Source of the DNA: Sinohyriopsis cumingii
Lineage: Eukaryota > Mollusca > Bivalvia > Unionida > Unionidae
Assembly: GCA_028554795.2 (NCBI GenBank)
Contig: CM068826.1
Span: 101,496,346 to 101,560,345, forward strand
DNA: 64,000 bases
Reading direction: 5' to 3'
Position 1 is the first letter of the stretch. Every line of letters starts with the position of its first letter. A model generated the notes under the pieces. That model searched no databases, was not told the origin of the DNA, and saw nothing but the letters and a program-made list of their open reading frames with translations. The position numbers and the translations under genes were made by a program. Shown here piece by piece: positions 12,201 through 22,931 of this stretch.

Positions 12201-13399
12201 TACTTCTAAGTCATGTCTATCTGTTAACAATACAGACACTGATCTAGTGCCACACAATGAACCAGCAGATCATAGTCAATGTTGTATGTTACACTCACAA
12301 CTCCTATCAAACTGCATAGACCCAGAAGACAGATCAGGGTCTATGCAGTTTGCAGCTGGACCTGACTCTGGGCGAGAGTATATACAGAATATGATATGTG
12401 CCAGATTTTACAGTATTTGCTATTAACAAAGCTAAATTGACGCCAGTTTATCTGCATACTATACAGATGAAAACTTGTGTTGGTAAATTTTATTTTCATT
12501 CAATGAAGCTGCAAGTGCTTCTGGTATGAAAAAGGTGGAGGCTGATTTTTTTAAAAATGTATTAACTTTCTTTCATAGTCATATGCCCAGTTCAGTCTGA
12601 GCTATAACAATTGATCACATTCTTTCACTGCCCAAAACTCTAGTGGAATCGATTCGTATGACATTTTTTCTTGAAATTTATAATATTTCTTCACAAAATA
12701 TAATATTATTTCATAGAATTAATCTAAGATGATGGGGCCAGAGTTTCCCCAGGAGCAGCACAATAGACTATAAGGGATGGCTGGTTTCAGATCATCCCAT
12801 AAATTTTCAGCTATTGCTTAAATAATAGAAATAGTAGTGCAGTCTAGAATGATAAATATCTAAAACAGTTACACTTCTGAGGTAAAAGATTATCTCTTGG
12901 ACAATATACTCTTAACATGAAAAGCTTGTTTCCTACCCCTATAGAATAATACTTTGTCTACAAGCTTCTGGTTTGTTTGTGTGCAATAATACCTCACCAG
13001 CTCTCTGTCTAATCTCTCATAACCAAAATCTGGTTTGAAATGTGAATAACAGATTTTTAGTCCAGTGGTTTTGATACAGTGTGGTGACACTGTCATACAG
13101 ACCTTTTAGCCATATCACTGGGTGCAGGTACATATAAATATGTGCATAATGAACTCCTACACAAAACAGAAGAGCAGGGATTGTAGTTAACAAGCACAGA
13201 ATACCAATAACTGATTCTAAAAAATATGAAATGAACATTTCAAAATTAACTATATTTTAATTTTTAATAATATGCTCTTCAAATTTTATGACATATCATC
13301 TCACAACTGGCAATGAAAATACAAACTCAAGGAATACTCGCCTTCATTTAAGAGAAAGAGACAGTGAGCGATAGAATCTGCAAGGGCTACCTTCTGAGT
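9257..13399. other. Long non-coding stretch, mostly unrecognised
   Basis: About 4.1 kb of AT-rich DNA. Frames of 68-92 codons at 9207, 9707, 10929, 12148, 12890 and 13017 lack convincing coding character. The only notable structure is the inverted repeat at 12308-12352. Confidence 0.5.
12308..12352. repeat. Perfect hairpin, 16 bp arms, 13 nt loop
   Basis: CAAACTGCATAGACCC (12308-12323) is the exact reverse complement of GGGTCTATGCAGTTTG (12337-12352). The stem does not extend further, so it is short for an animal pre-miRNA. Confidence 0.8.
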
Positions 13400-14300
13400 G
13401 TCAACGATTGGGCACAGTGAGAAAATGCCTTCACTCTAATGAGTTAATAACAAAGGTAAAAGAATGCCAAAATGTGAGCTTCATCACATCCTCCAAAAAT
13501 GAAAACAAGTTTGACATGTCCATGATGCAGCCATAGGTTGAACTTCATGGCTTTAATTTTCATGAAATACAGGTCCCTATGAATATGGGACTGGTAGGCT
13601 CGCTTCATTATTAATGCAATCCAACTAGAAATGGTTGAAGCTAAAAAATCAGATGAACCTTTAAGAGGGAGAAAACGATGCTTCCATCCCTTCCTTCTCC
13701 TTTCAGAGACTGCCCAAAAAACCTATAAGGCCCTTACAGGATGTAAAAGTCTTTTTTGATAGTCTCCATCACAAATAAGGATGAGACAGAGGATCTCAGC
13801 TGGAGTGGAGCAACTGATGGAAGATGTTTTTTGCTTTAAAAAAGAAACCTGGTTGGCAAAGGAGAAAAACAGATTCATAATTCCCACTGAACCTGACACA
13901 GCCCTGCTCTATGGGTAGGGCATGAAGTTCACTCCTTTGTCTCACAGACATTAAGGTGAGCAAGAAAATCATCTCGAGGGTAAGGTTCTTGAAGGAAGCT
14001 TCACCCAAATGTTCATAGGAGAGTTTACTAGGATACTGCAAGACACAAGAAAGATTTCATTAGGCATTAGAGAGCAAGATGCTGGTCTTTGAAGCTCAAA
14101 TACCTTATCAGATCTGCTAAGTGACAATCTGTCCTGATCACCAGGCCTTTTGAAAACTTGAGAGTGTTGAAAATGGCTGCTCAATAGCCCTTAATAGTAG
14201 AAACCATGCATTGTTTCTCTGTGAAAAGAGAAGAAAATCAGCCACTGCACTCATATAAGGACAGGTTTGATTTACTTCCTTTCAACTAAAGCAATCACAA
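13400..14300 (-). pseudogene. Decayed DIRS-type tyrosine recombinase
   Basis: Minus-strand frames, in order, resemble a DIRS-like retrotransposon tyrosine recombinase. A core-binding segment near 14172-14203 reads STIKGY, a stop, then AAI. Then YEHLGEASFKNLTLEMIFLL leads to the box I arginine motif RQRSELHAL (the R codon is about 13934-13936) and the following GCVRF strand. Near 13520-13549 is HEVQPMAASW, at the place of the box II H-x-x-R motif, with the arginine replaced by Q. Stops and frame changes are scattered throughout, so it cannot be functional. Recognition rests on remembered motif order in this family. The distal catalytic tyrosine, RT and RNase H are not identified; 14300-14711 may hold more of the same element but is too decayed to call. 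Confidence 0.6.
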
Positions 14301-14825
14301 ACATTCTTCACTGGCATCATACATCTTTAGACATTGATCCTCTCCTAATAAACTTGTCAAATTTGATAGAAAACTTGTCTTTGCAGAAAGACTGTTTGAG
14401 ATGAGCCAAGCATGAAGGTGGAGATTATGTGGGCTGTTGTGTAGAACAGAACCTGTGCTGTTACTTTAGCCTTCTCCTTAGAGGTACTGTCTTAAGAAGG
14501 TCCAAAACCAGACGGAAGATTGTTGAACTGCAATCCATGTGGCCAGAGGGAGGTGAGGCAGGTAGCAAAAAGACCAATTGCTTCCCTGCAGTGGAAGGCC
14601 CCATATCCTGTAGGGATTTAGAAAGATAATATGTAGGGATTGGTTGGTGATCCAATACCCTTCCCAAATCTGGCATTTGTAAGTTGACTCATAGGATCCC
14701 ATTATATGCAAGGTGAGAGATGATTAAAGAAAATACCTACCCATAGCTAGAGAAATGTACAACCAAATTTGAAACACTAACTAACTGTAATGGGTTAAAA
14801 TTAAATTTTTATGTGATGTGATGTA
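14301..14825. other. Possible continuation of DIRS relic
   Basis: Minus-strand frames of 71-77 codons end at 14461-14478. They lie directly upstream of the recombinase relic in its orientation and have a similar, less AT-rich composition. I cannot align them to a specific domain. Confidence 0.25.
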
Positions 14826-14955
14826 ATTTGGATTTTTAATGTAGCTTTAACAATTTTTCAGTCATATCGCTACGATGTTGGCAATGTGGCAGTTTATAGT
14901 GATGTCTAGCACTGGGGCATCATGCTGCAGACATGAAGCATGATGTCCCACCCAG

Positions 14956-14957
<2 letters not shown>
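14826..14957 (-). mobile_element. SINE-B fragment, minus strand
   Basis: Carries the 3' half of SINE-B in reverse: TTTTTAATGTAGCTTTAAC, CAGTCATATCGCTACGATG, GTGGCAGTTTATAGTGATGT, then GGCATCATGC and GATGTCCCACCCAG. It breaks off where the (AT)n run begins, so the tRNA head is missing. Confidence 0.8.

Positions 14958-15044
<87 letters not shown>
14958..15044. repeat. (AT)n microsatellite, about 87 bp
   Basis: Near-pure AT dinucleotide run. The minus-strand frame with a long Tyr-Ile repeat is its translation. Confidence 0.95.
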
Positions 15045-15048
<4 letters not shown>

Positions 15049-15430
15049 TCAATTTTGAAATGCCATGCTGTACACGTGTACAAAACAAATGCTGATCACC
15101 CTTATGAGATCTTTGAGGTAAATCCCAGTCAGAGATATAATCCCAACATTTATGAGGAATATGCACAAAAAGAAATAGTAAATTTGTTTGTTGACCCACA
15201 AATCAACAGCAAATCCCTAATATAAACAATATAGACATTACAGCATGCTGACCAAAATAACTGAAGGAAGGAGCAAATCACATAAGCAAGAATATATGGG
15301 GTTTCCAAGAGGTCATCCAGTGTTCTGGAATCTTCTGGTTCATCCTACTGGGAGGAAAATTTTTTATCCTATGATCAGGTTATTTTCTGCCTGAAAAAGT
15401 ACCAGCTATTCAATAGCAACAGGTATGGTA
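15045..15430. other. Non-coding DNA, nothing recognised
   Basis: Unique-looking spacer between the (AT)n run and a MITE. Confidence 0.4.
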
Positions 15431-15605
15431 CAGTAAAACCTGTCTTGTGGGACCACTGTCATGAAAGACCACCTGACTTGAGAGACCAGATTCTCCTTGC
15501 ACAGATTTATTGGTTATATAGTGTTATGACCAGTCATGAGAGACTAAATGTCTGTGGAGACAATTATTTTTGACAGAAGGTGTGGTCTTTTAAGACAGGT
15601 TACTG
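15431..15605. mobile_element. pogo/Tc1-like MITE, about 175 bp
   Basis: Starts CAGTAAAACCTGTCTTG directly after TA and ends AAGACAGGTTACTG, its near-inverted terminus. GAGACCAC-like words recur inside. A partial second copy lies at 57296. TA-flanked CAG..CTG ends are typical of pogo-like short elements (family knowledge); the TA after the right end is altered to AT. Confidence 0.65.
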
Positions 15606-17021
15606 ATATTAAAACTCCATCTTTGCTGTTAAAAATTTCTAGTGAATAATTTATTAACTTATGTACTGAAAAGTATGATCCTCACAAAAATTGGTACAGA
15701 TATTGTCTGCACGATGAACTTGTTAATCAGAAAATTAAAAAACGTAAAGGTGTTGAGATTGAACTTTAATAGGTTATGAAATGACCAGTGTTCCCATGGA
15801 AATTAAAAAATATTTAAATGACTAACGCTACACTTAAGAGTCAATATGGGTATCAATAGAAATTTTTTTTTACAAAAAATATCACAATAGACCAGTCTGA
15901 CTCGACTTGAAAATAATGATCTTGAATTTTCTTGCAAAATCTCTTCCAACATGAGCCACTGGTAGATTTACAATCAATCAAAATGTTGCAGCATAAAATG
16001 TATATAGATTATAGCCTTGAGAGTTTGAAGCATTTAGCCATCAAACAATTAAACACATCTCAAGTCTGAGCAATGATTTTCTCAGCAGACAAAAATAATG
16101 CTAGTGTCACATATCTATGCTTGAATGTGTCACATATCTGTGCTTAAATTTGCAGGAAAAAGAATGAGTGATGCTGACATCAAACATTTTAAATTTGTTA
16201 TGGCTTTTTAAAAATACCGAATGAACTGGAGATTGAAAAAAATTTACCAGAAACTAATTTCCATCAGATAAGTATGGCTATTTATTTTAGAAAACAAAAA
16301 TGTTTAGCTCCTCGGTGATTAAAGGAACAAATAATAAAAAAGAAAGTGCATAAGCAGTTCTTGCTGAAAGGTATGTCAGTAACATTGGAGTCTGAATGAA
16401 GAGAGACCTTTTATGTGCAAAAGTGCTTTCACACACATGAAAAATATACATTAACTATAGAATAATGTCATTTTTAATTAAAATTATCCATGTTTAGATA
16501 ACAGTCAGACAGTGAGCCAGGATTCACATTTTTCCACTTTTATATTATATATGCAACATTGAGAAAAGAAATATATCTGATCCATATTTTAAATCAAAAT
16601 TATCAACAATAACTCTTCTGAGAATAAATTGCATTTCTTTAAAATGGTAATTGGAGGATGCCCACCCCTTTTAAATATAATCCTGTATCTCCAAACATAA
16701 TATTTCATTATGTCATGCATGACACCTGCTGCTCTTATTTCTTAATCATAAAGCAAAGTTGTAATGAACATATGCATTTAGAGTATAAATTTCTGCATCA
16801 AATGAATAGGAATTATTTTTCAATACTCTTCTTCTTTTCTCTTTCCACCTCTCATTTTTCAAGGGGACTGCTGGAATGATATTAAAAAATTCTTTGTTCA
16901 AAGCTCGGAAGGATTATGATTAGATTGCTGATGGCAGGTTTGTAAAAAATAAAATGAAACAGTAGTGCCTACTTGGAAAGATTTTCAAACTACTTCCTGG
17001 TCTCAACATTATAATTGGTAT
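15606..17021. other. Non-coding DNA, nothing recognised
   Basis: AT-rich. A 22 bp direct duplication (GTCACATATCTRTGCTTRAA) occurs around 16109-16152. No gene seen. Confidence 0.45.
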
Positions 17022-17026
17022 ATCCC
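17022..17026. repeat. 5 bp target-site duplication, left (ATCCC)
   Basis: Directly precedes the TGTGAAGTG start of solo LTR 2 and recurs at 19501-19505. Confidence 0.85.
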
Positions 17027-19500
17027 TGTGAAGTGTTGAATTTTGAATTACAGAAAAGTTTAAGGTTGAATGCATTGAGCATTAAAAGTTTATCGCATTT
17101 AAACCAGAAAAGTCATTGTGAAGGGTCACTTCGTCCTTTTTTCATTCATCTCCCCCCCCCATGTCAGTGTAAACTTCAAAGGGACACCATTCCGGCTCAG
17201 TGAAATTGACCGGGGTATCTTAACAGTCCTTAGAAAGTAAGCATTTGAGCTACCAACCCTAACTGCTTGGTAGGAACCTATGTCCACTTATCATTTTCTC
17301 AAAGGGAAATTGTCTCACACTGTCGTTCACAGATTCCGAGCTGTCTAAACATGATGAAAGGAATTATTTCTTTGGGAAAAATTAGGGACTGCTGCCTATG
17401 ATTGGGCAGAATAAATTAGGGCGTACACTTTAGAGCAATCAGACTTTAAAGTGACGACCTTAGTCGAAATTCTTTAGTCTGAAAATTTCCTAGAAGAGGA
17501 AACTTAGTTTTTACTCCATGGGAAGCATAAAGAGATTAGTGCTTTACTTGTGAAACAAGGAAGGGACAAGGTGTTCGTTTTGTGAAAAGAAAGACATGTT
17601 TAGTGCTAGGAGGCACAAGTTCTGAAGAGAACAGCAATAAGGTACACAATTCTAGTTTCACGTAATATCCTATTATTTGATTGTTTGTTTTATACAAATG
17701 TGTTTCTATGACTAGGTTTCCATATTATGTATTGTTTATTCAATTCATAGAAATGTGTTGATGCTAGATTTGTTATGCAATTTGTTTTATTCAATTTCAT
17801 GGAAAGTGTTGATGCTAGAAATGTTATGCAATTTACCTTTTAATTGTACAGTTATTAGTTCATTGGTAGAGTTGATCGCATGCGATCCAAATGTTCATAT
17901 GTGTAGGATTTCATAGGGTTACATGAAATAACTTCCTTTGTTTGTTAGGATAATACAGATATCATGAGTTAACGATACTTACCTAATTATATCTGATTTT
18001 GTAATGCTTGAATAATCCTGTAAGTTAAGGAATGCAGTGAGTTACATTTTGTGAATTTCATGCAATAGTAATCGAACATGTAGTAGCATATGTAAAATAA
18101 TAATGTAATTTAAGACCTGCCGCTGGAAAGCAAAGTGAATGTCCTACCGTACTAAGTCAGAATTTATAACGTACGCGAATTGTATGTATCTCTAGAGAGT
18201 GGGGTATACAGAATTATGGGGTAATTTTGTCCTTTAAGGAACAGCTTTCTGACAGAAAGACGAGACAGTCTGAAGACAGAAGTACGGGGAAAGAAAGAAG
18301 GATGAGGTCAGAATAAAAGGACCAGGAAGTCTATGAAGGGGCAAAGCACAGAGCTTAGGAAGGATGAATTAGGAGACATTGATACGGTCCAGACAGGAAG
18401 GTGATGCAAATCGGTCATGGGCATTGCGCTCTTGATGATGAAATAAATCCAAAGTAGACACACCTGTTAAACCTTTACCTCATAGAGCATAGTTACAAAG
18501 TGCAGCGTGCTATAAATAGAACACCTGTTACCTATTCGACTCCATACGCATAGGCCTGCCTGTTAACTGTTAAGCAATGTAGTGTATGTTACGTTTAACA
18601 GCAATTTTAACCATTTTACATTTTTGGTACACATCTATTATATGTGGAAAAATTTAAGAGTAAAGTCCGATTGTTATAGCTGTGTAATTATTTTTCACGG
18701 AGGAATTTTTATTGTGCTTTAAAATTTTGAGATAACTCGTTCACTGTCATGTCAGTGAGGCATGTGACCAACCATAGCTGCCATTTCTCATACTCGAAAT
18801 TTACAAGTTTTTCATCTGCGTCTACATCACTAAGTCATCTGAATTTTATAATTTATAAAAACTAATTGCTGCCTATATCAAAATCTGAGCCTTTACCTAA
18901 GTTATTGAATCTTTCATAGTTGTGATTCTAATTGTGAAAACTTCGTAAGTACTGAATAAAATCTGCGACTGCCATTTTGGAGAGTGGAGATTACGACCCA
19001 GTTACTTTAAATAGCAGATATCAACCAGTGCATAAACAGTGACCATATGATCTGACGTAATTGTCATTCGCAGAAATGAATGTAGTATCTAATAGGGGGT
19101 TTTCCTCGAAGGTGGTGCTATGAAAACCGGCTCAAAATGGCTGACGTTTACAGCAGGCATCAAAAAGCGCTTCCATGCGAATGGTGTAGAGGCATCAAAA
19201 GATGCTTCCATGCGAATGGAGTAGAGGCGTCCAAAGACGCTTGCATGAGGTAAAGGGTTAAATTCTAACCGAACTTGAATTGGAATTGCTGTTATCAATT
19301 TGTTCTGATTAAATTTGTTATTTTCTTGTCAAAAGGTGCTCGTATTGTTTTATTTCTTCCCAGTATTCTTGCTCAGTTCTCTGATGAAATTCTATTCTTC
19401 TTTCACTCCCGTAGGGCTATAATATTGAGGGAGGTCATCCTCTAGATAACGCCAGCCAAATCCAATTAACCACCCCTCTTACTAAGAAGGCGACATTACA
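17027..19500 (+). mobile_element. Solo LTR 2 (same family as LTR 1, with nested insertion)
   Basis: Starts TGTGAAGTGTTG, ends GCGACATTACA, and is flanked by ATCCC on both sides. It is 2474 bp long because it holds a 787 bp TTAA-flanked element (18471-19257) and about 120 bp, around 17955-18078, that LTR 1 lacks. LTR 1 in turn has about 30 bp near 8380-8410 that is missing here. AATAAA at about 18441 and the 3' block at 19335 are conserved. Its target duplication differs from that of LTR 1, so the two are independent solo LTRs and not the ends of one provirus. Confidence 0.88.
18467..19261. mobile_element. Non-autonomous TTAA (piggyBac-like) element nested in LTR 2
   Basis: TTAA at 18467-18470 and 19258-19261 flank a 787 bp insert. 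Its ends are inverted repeats: ACCTTTACCTCAT on the left, and the complement of ATGAGGTAAAGGG on the right (12 of 13 match). LTR 1 shows the uninterrupted site CACCTGTTAAATTCT at about 8706-8720, so this is an insertion with TTAA duplication, the signature of piggyBac-type transposition. The right end holds three related units of about 36 bp, each with a small palindrome such as GCATCAAAAGATGC. No transposase frame is present. Confidence 0.75.
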
Positions 19501-19505
19501 ATCCC
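19501..19505. repeat. 5 bp target-site duplication, right (ATCCC)
   Basis: Directly follows the TTACA end of solo LTR 2. Confidence 0.85.
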
Positions 19506-20367
19506 TATTTTCTGTACCTATCTTTCTCTAGAAAGCAAAAAAGGAAAACAGAACCGTCTTCTGCTTTTGATCACAGCTTGAAACTATATGTTGTACAAAA
19601 AATTGTCATTTTCGTAAACCATGCAATTAAAAATATGATGTCACACTAACAACTAACTACCAGTAATCCTTAATAAAGGGAGGTAATGCCATCACTAATT
19701 TTGGACAACTTCACTATTCATTACATGTATCTGCATCTGGAAAATTTGGGTAATTTGGAGAAAATTTCACTGGAGAATGATTTTTAATCGACACATAATG
19801 TTCGATAAAAATTGTGAAAATTTCATATTTCTGAATTTTTTTACATCAATGACCTTGAATAGTACTTACTTAAATTATAAAACCTCTTTAGAACTTGGAA
19901 ATGTTACAATTTGTAGAATTTGTGGTATACAGTACAGTGTATGCTGACTGCACTTTCCAAGATCGACTTCCTATTGTCCCTGTGGACGATGTTTCACCAT
20001 TGATTTCACATGGAGCACAATCAGTTATTTCTGGCACAGCAAGCCATATAATGAAAGAGATAATTAAATATCAGCATCTTTTGACACAGTGCTTCAATTC
20101 ATAATTAATAAGAACTGTGATTAATAAACTGAAAAATATAATTGATACAGGCACTTGTGATTCCCTTGTCTATCTCATCACTTTTTGTGTTCCCTGTCCA
20201 TTCTCAAGCTGTTTGAAACTGGGGTGAACATCTGATTGCTAAGGACAATGAATTTCAGCTTCATCAAAAATTTACCAACTTTCTCAATGTTTATTAAATT
20301 AGAACATTTAATCAAGCTTTGGAAATTAAGTTCTTGTTCTTCATTTGTGTCCATGCTTCTTCAGAAA
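19506..20367. other. Non-coding DNA, nothing recognised
   Basis: No supported gene. A 69-codon plus-strand frame at 19895-20104 has no flanking splice evidence that I trust. Confidence 0.4.
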
Positions 20368-20425
20368 GTTCTTAAAAGGGTATTGGTGAAATGCAAGTTC
20401 TTAAAAGGGTATTGGTGAAATGCAA
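20368..20425. repeat. 29 bp perfect tandem duplication
   Basis: GTTCTTAAAAGGGTATTGGT plus nine bases occurs twice head to tail with no differences, so it is recent. Confidence 0.9.
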
Positions 20426-20629
20426 GTAGTTCTGTATATAAAGCAATTCTAACAACATGAAAAGGAAATTTTAACATTAGGAATTCTGTAATCTCCAAAA
20501 CACCCTAAAATCCATTAAAAATGTTACGCTTCATCTTAAACTGCTTGATGTTGCATGCAAATGTAATGATAAAAAAGATAAAAACCACGGGGACTTATCA
20601 TCTGATTAGGTTAAGTATGCTATGTCTAC

Positions 20630-20873
20630 CTAACTGATAATACTGTCAACATAAAATGTCTTTGCATAACATGCTGTCAGGTCACAGTCAGCTCTCTTCA
20701 CTTGAAAGAGAAAGAATGGCATAGCTCCTGATCCAACAGTACAATATGTGATGGTGGATCTTGGTCTCATTGGTCTTAATGGAAAATACAGTAGAATCAG
20801 CAGTGTCAAACTTAAAATCACAACAGCCCCAATAATGAACAATTCAACAGATACAAGACTTATTAAACAACAA
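20630..20873 (-). CDS. Candidate terminal exon, one membrane segment (unrecognised)
   Basis: A minus-strand frame stays open for about 98 codons up to a TAG at 20630-20632. It encodes a strong hydrophobic stretch (VELFIIGAVVILSLTLLILL) followed by a basic turn (RPMRPRS) and a Cys-containing tail. A possible splice acceptor (TGTGTAG, after a C-rich tract) would start the exon at 20873. Hydrophobic frames arise easily by chance in AT-rich DNA, so this is weak. I do not recognise the protein. Confidence 0.2.
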
Positions 20874-21255
20874 CTACACAATATATTGCACAGAGTGGGG
20901 GTGGGGTGGGGGTGGGCAAATGGCAATGCCTTGCATGGATATGGTTAATCTCTTGAATGTAACAGTTAAAATCATAGGGTACATGGAAATGTCCAAGTGA
21001 ATGAACTTTCAGTTTCAAATGGTAACCTTTGGTTATCTGGTACATTGAAGAAGAATCAAGTACAGTAATAAATGTTCAGCTCTTGCATTAATGTGCAGTG
21101 TATTTTGTAATCATCTTCCTGTAAAGCCATCTAAAGATGTTTAATTTATAAAAGAAACTGTGTAATCTGTTCTGGGTACACAAGAACATAATGTAGGATT
21201 TTTTGAGCTATGCCAGTTAAAAGCAACATCCCATGTTAAGATATTACATTAATTG
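20874..21255. other. Non-coding DNA with G-rich run
   Basis: Contains GGGGGTGGGGTGGGGGTGGG at about 20898-20918, which is G-quadruplex-compatible. Nothing else recognised. Confidence 0.45.
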
Positions 21256-21885
21256 TTAACACATTAACCCCTAGCGATGACTTAACGGGGTAGGAGGTAG
21301 TAGCCTACTGCCGAGCTCTGTAGCATAATGGTCATGCATGATACACTAAAGTGGGTGGTATTATAGAAAGGTAGACAGATGTAGCTCTACAATGATACCA
21401 AATAACCTGGAATATCTAGTTGCACTACAAAATACAGATAAAAAACCTCATTTTTTGGACCCGACTTTTTTTACCCAAAATTTGCCCGTGGTCGGAATCC
21501 GATTTTGTGTCCGGATTTTAGGCTTTTTGGTCTCAGATCTAAGGCAAACCAGTATGAACTGCAAACAGATGAGCCTTTGCAAAAAGTAGGATAAGATGGG
21601 CATCTGGAATAAAGAGTGGTCTCCATACAAAAATAATGGCTCTGTTTAGCAAAAAAATATATTAAAAAAATATAATTTAAAAAAAATCCAACTTTTACCC
21701 TTCTGCTCATGCGCGAGTCAAATAGCCAATGAAAAACGATGTTTCTAACACAAGTAGGCAGTATGTTATTGAAAATGACCAGGGATTTGGCGTTTTCGAG
21801 TCTATTCAAAAATAACTTTCAAAATGTGTTTCCTACTTGATTTTCAGGTGAAAATGACAAAAAGCTCCAGGGGTTAATGTGTTAA
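21256..21885. mobile_element. TTAA MITE family 2, copy 1
   Basis: TTAA at 21256 and 21882 flank a 622 bp insert whose ends are inverted repeats (CACATTAACCCCTAG left; CAGGGGTTAATGTG right). The internal sequence is shared with the copy at 24993, including ACTTAACGGGG, GGAGGTAGTAGCCTACTG, ATTTTGTGT.CGGATTTTAG and AAATGTGTTTCCTACT. It has no transposase and is probably a piggyBac-like non-autonomous element, judged from the TTAA target and CCCC-rich ends. Confidence 0.75.
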
Positions 21886-21940
21886 GGTCCATATCTGTAT
21901 TAAAAATGCTGCTGATAAAACAAGCACCCATAAATAAAAA

Positions 21941-22024
21941 CATGTCTAAATAGTAGAGAATTTACACACTAAATTGTATCAGCATGTCTAAATAGTAGAG
22001 AATGTACACACTAAATTGCATCAG
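21941..22024. repeat. 42 bp tandem duplication
   Basis: CATGTCTAAATAGTAGAGAA plus 22 bases occurs twice head to tail with two differences. Confidence 0.9.
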
Positions 22025-22059
22025 ACTATGTTCAATGGTTTCCAAGTCATGCTGGTTAC

Positions 22060-22132
22060 CAAGATCTGAAGGCAACAACTTGACCTGAAAAATCTACGTC
22101 TAATAGGCAAATACCAAATGGCATCAAATTAC
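22060..22132 (-). CDS. Candidate internal exon (unrecognised)
   Basis: On the minus strand a 73 nt block lies between an acceptor-like CACTCTAACAG, preceded by a pyrimidine-rich TCTGTCTGTCTG tract, and a donor GTAACC. One frame is open through it (reads NLMPFGICLLDVDFSGQVV). No homology recognised. A chance pairing of splice-like sites is quite possible. Confidence 0.2.
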
Positions 22133-22931
22133 CTGTTAGAGTGATGTTTACAAGTAGCGTGAACAGACAGACAGACTGAAAAGGGTGCAGCTTCAAAATG
22201 TGTTTTAGAGGGAGAGAATTATTCAAGGAAGGTAAATTCAAAAACTAAGAGCTGGTGTGGATACTTGTGATACTTGTGCCAACCAGAAATGAAAAAGAAC
22301 AAACTCTTATAAATATGTGCATGCGTTTTGGTATGCGTGTGATTTGGAATTTTAATGTAGCTTGAGTGTTTCTGATAGTTATATTCCTGAAGGATTTTGA
22401 CAAAAATTTAAACTCGTAACTCTAGCTAAGAATGTTTTTCCAATGATGACTTACATTGTAAAAGGCAAGGGATTCATGATTTTGGACTGGAACTTACAAT
22501 TGTTTGTGTCCTGGACCCCCCCCTTCCCCATTTTCAAATCCAAGCATTATTTTCAACTCATCCATATCTTTTTGACTATGTTTCTGGTCAACATTAGATC
22601 AGATCATCCCACATTACTCATTGTTAGCAGCGACACATAAAACAGAGATTGGCAACTGAACTGTTCACTTTGTACAGTCTAGTGGGTCACTATTCATATG
22701 TAAATGAACTGATCAATAGCAGCGATGTGGTAACTAACAGTAGAGAAATTCTGGTGTCACTGTTGACAGATGTAAAAAAGATGTCAAAAAGCCTTCCAGA
22801 CAACAAAAGTAATATCTAACAATTATTGACTTAACCCTATTTTTGTAACCTTCAGATTTAAACAAAAAGCAATATCTGATCTACTTCATCCAGCAGGTGA
22901 TCTGACAGCCATTACATTTCCTTATTTAATA
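22133..22931. other. Non-coding DNA with a SINE-B tail scrap
   Basis: ATTTGGAATTTTAATGTAGCTT at about 22339 matches the 3' end of SINE-B in reverse and may be a short relic. Otherwise nothing is recognised. Confidence 0.35.

Noticed and set aside
14906-15199. 97-codon frame with Tyr-Ile repeat
   Set aside because: Translation of the (AT)n run and a SINE fragment.
7357-19500. One 12 kb provirus bounded by LTR 1 and LTR 2
   Set aside because: Each LTR has its own different 5 bp target duplication and there is no retroelement coding between them.
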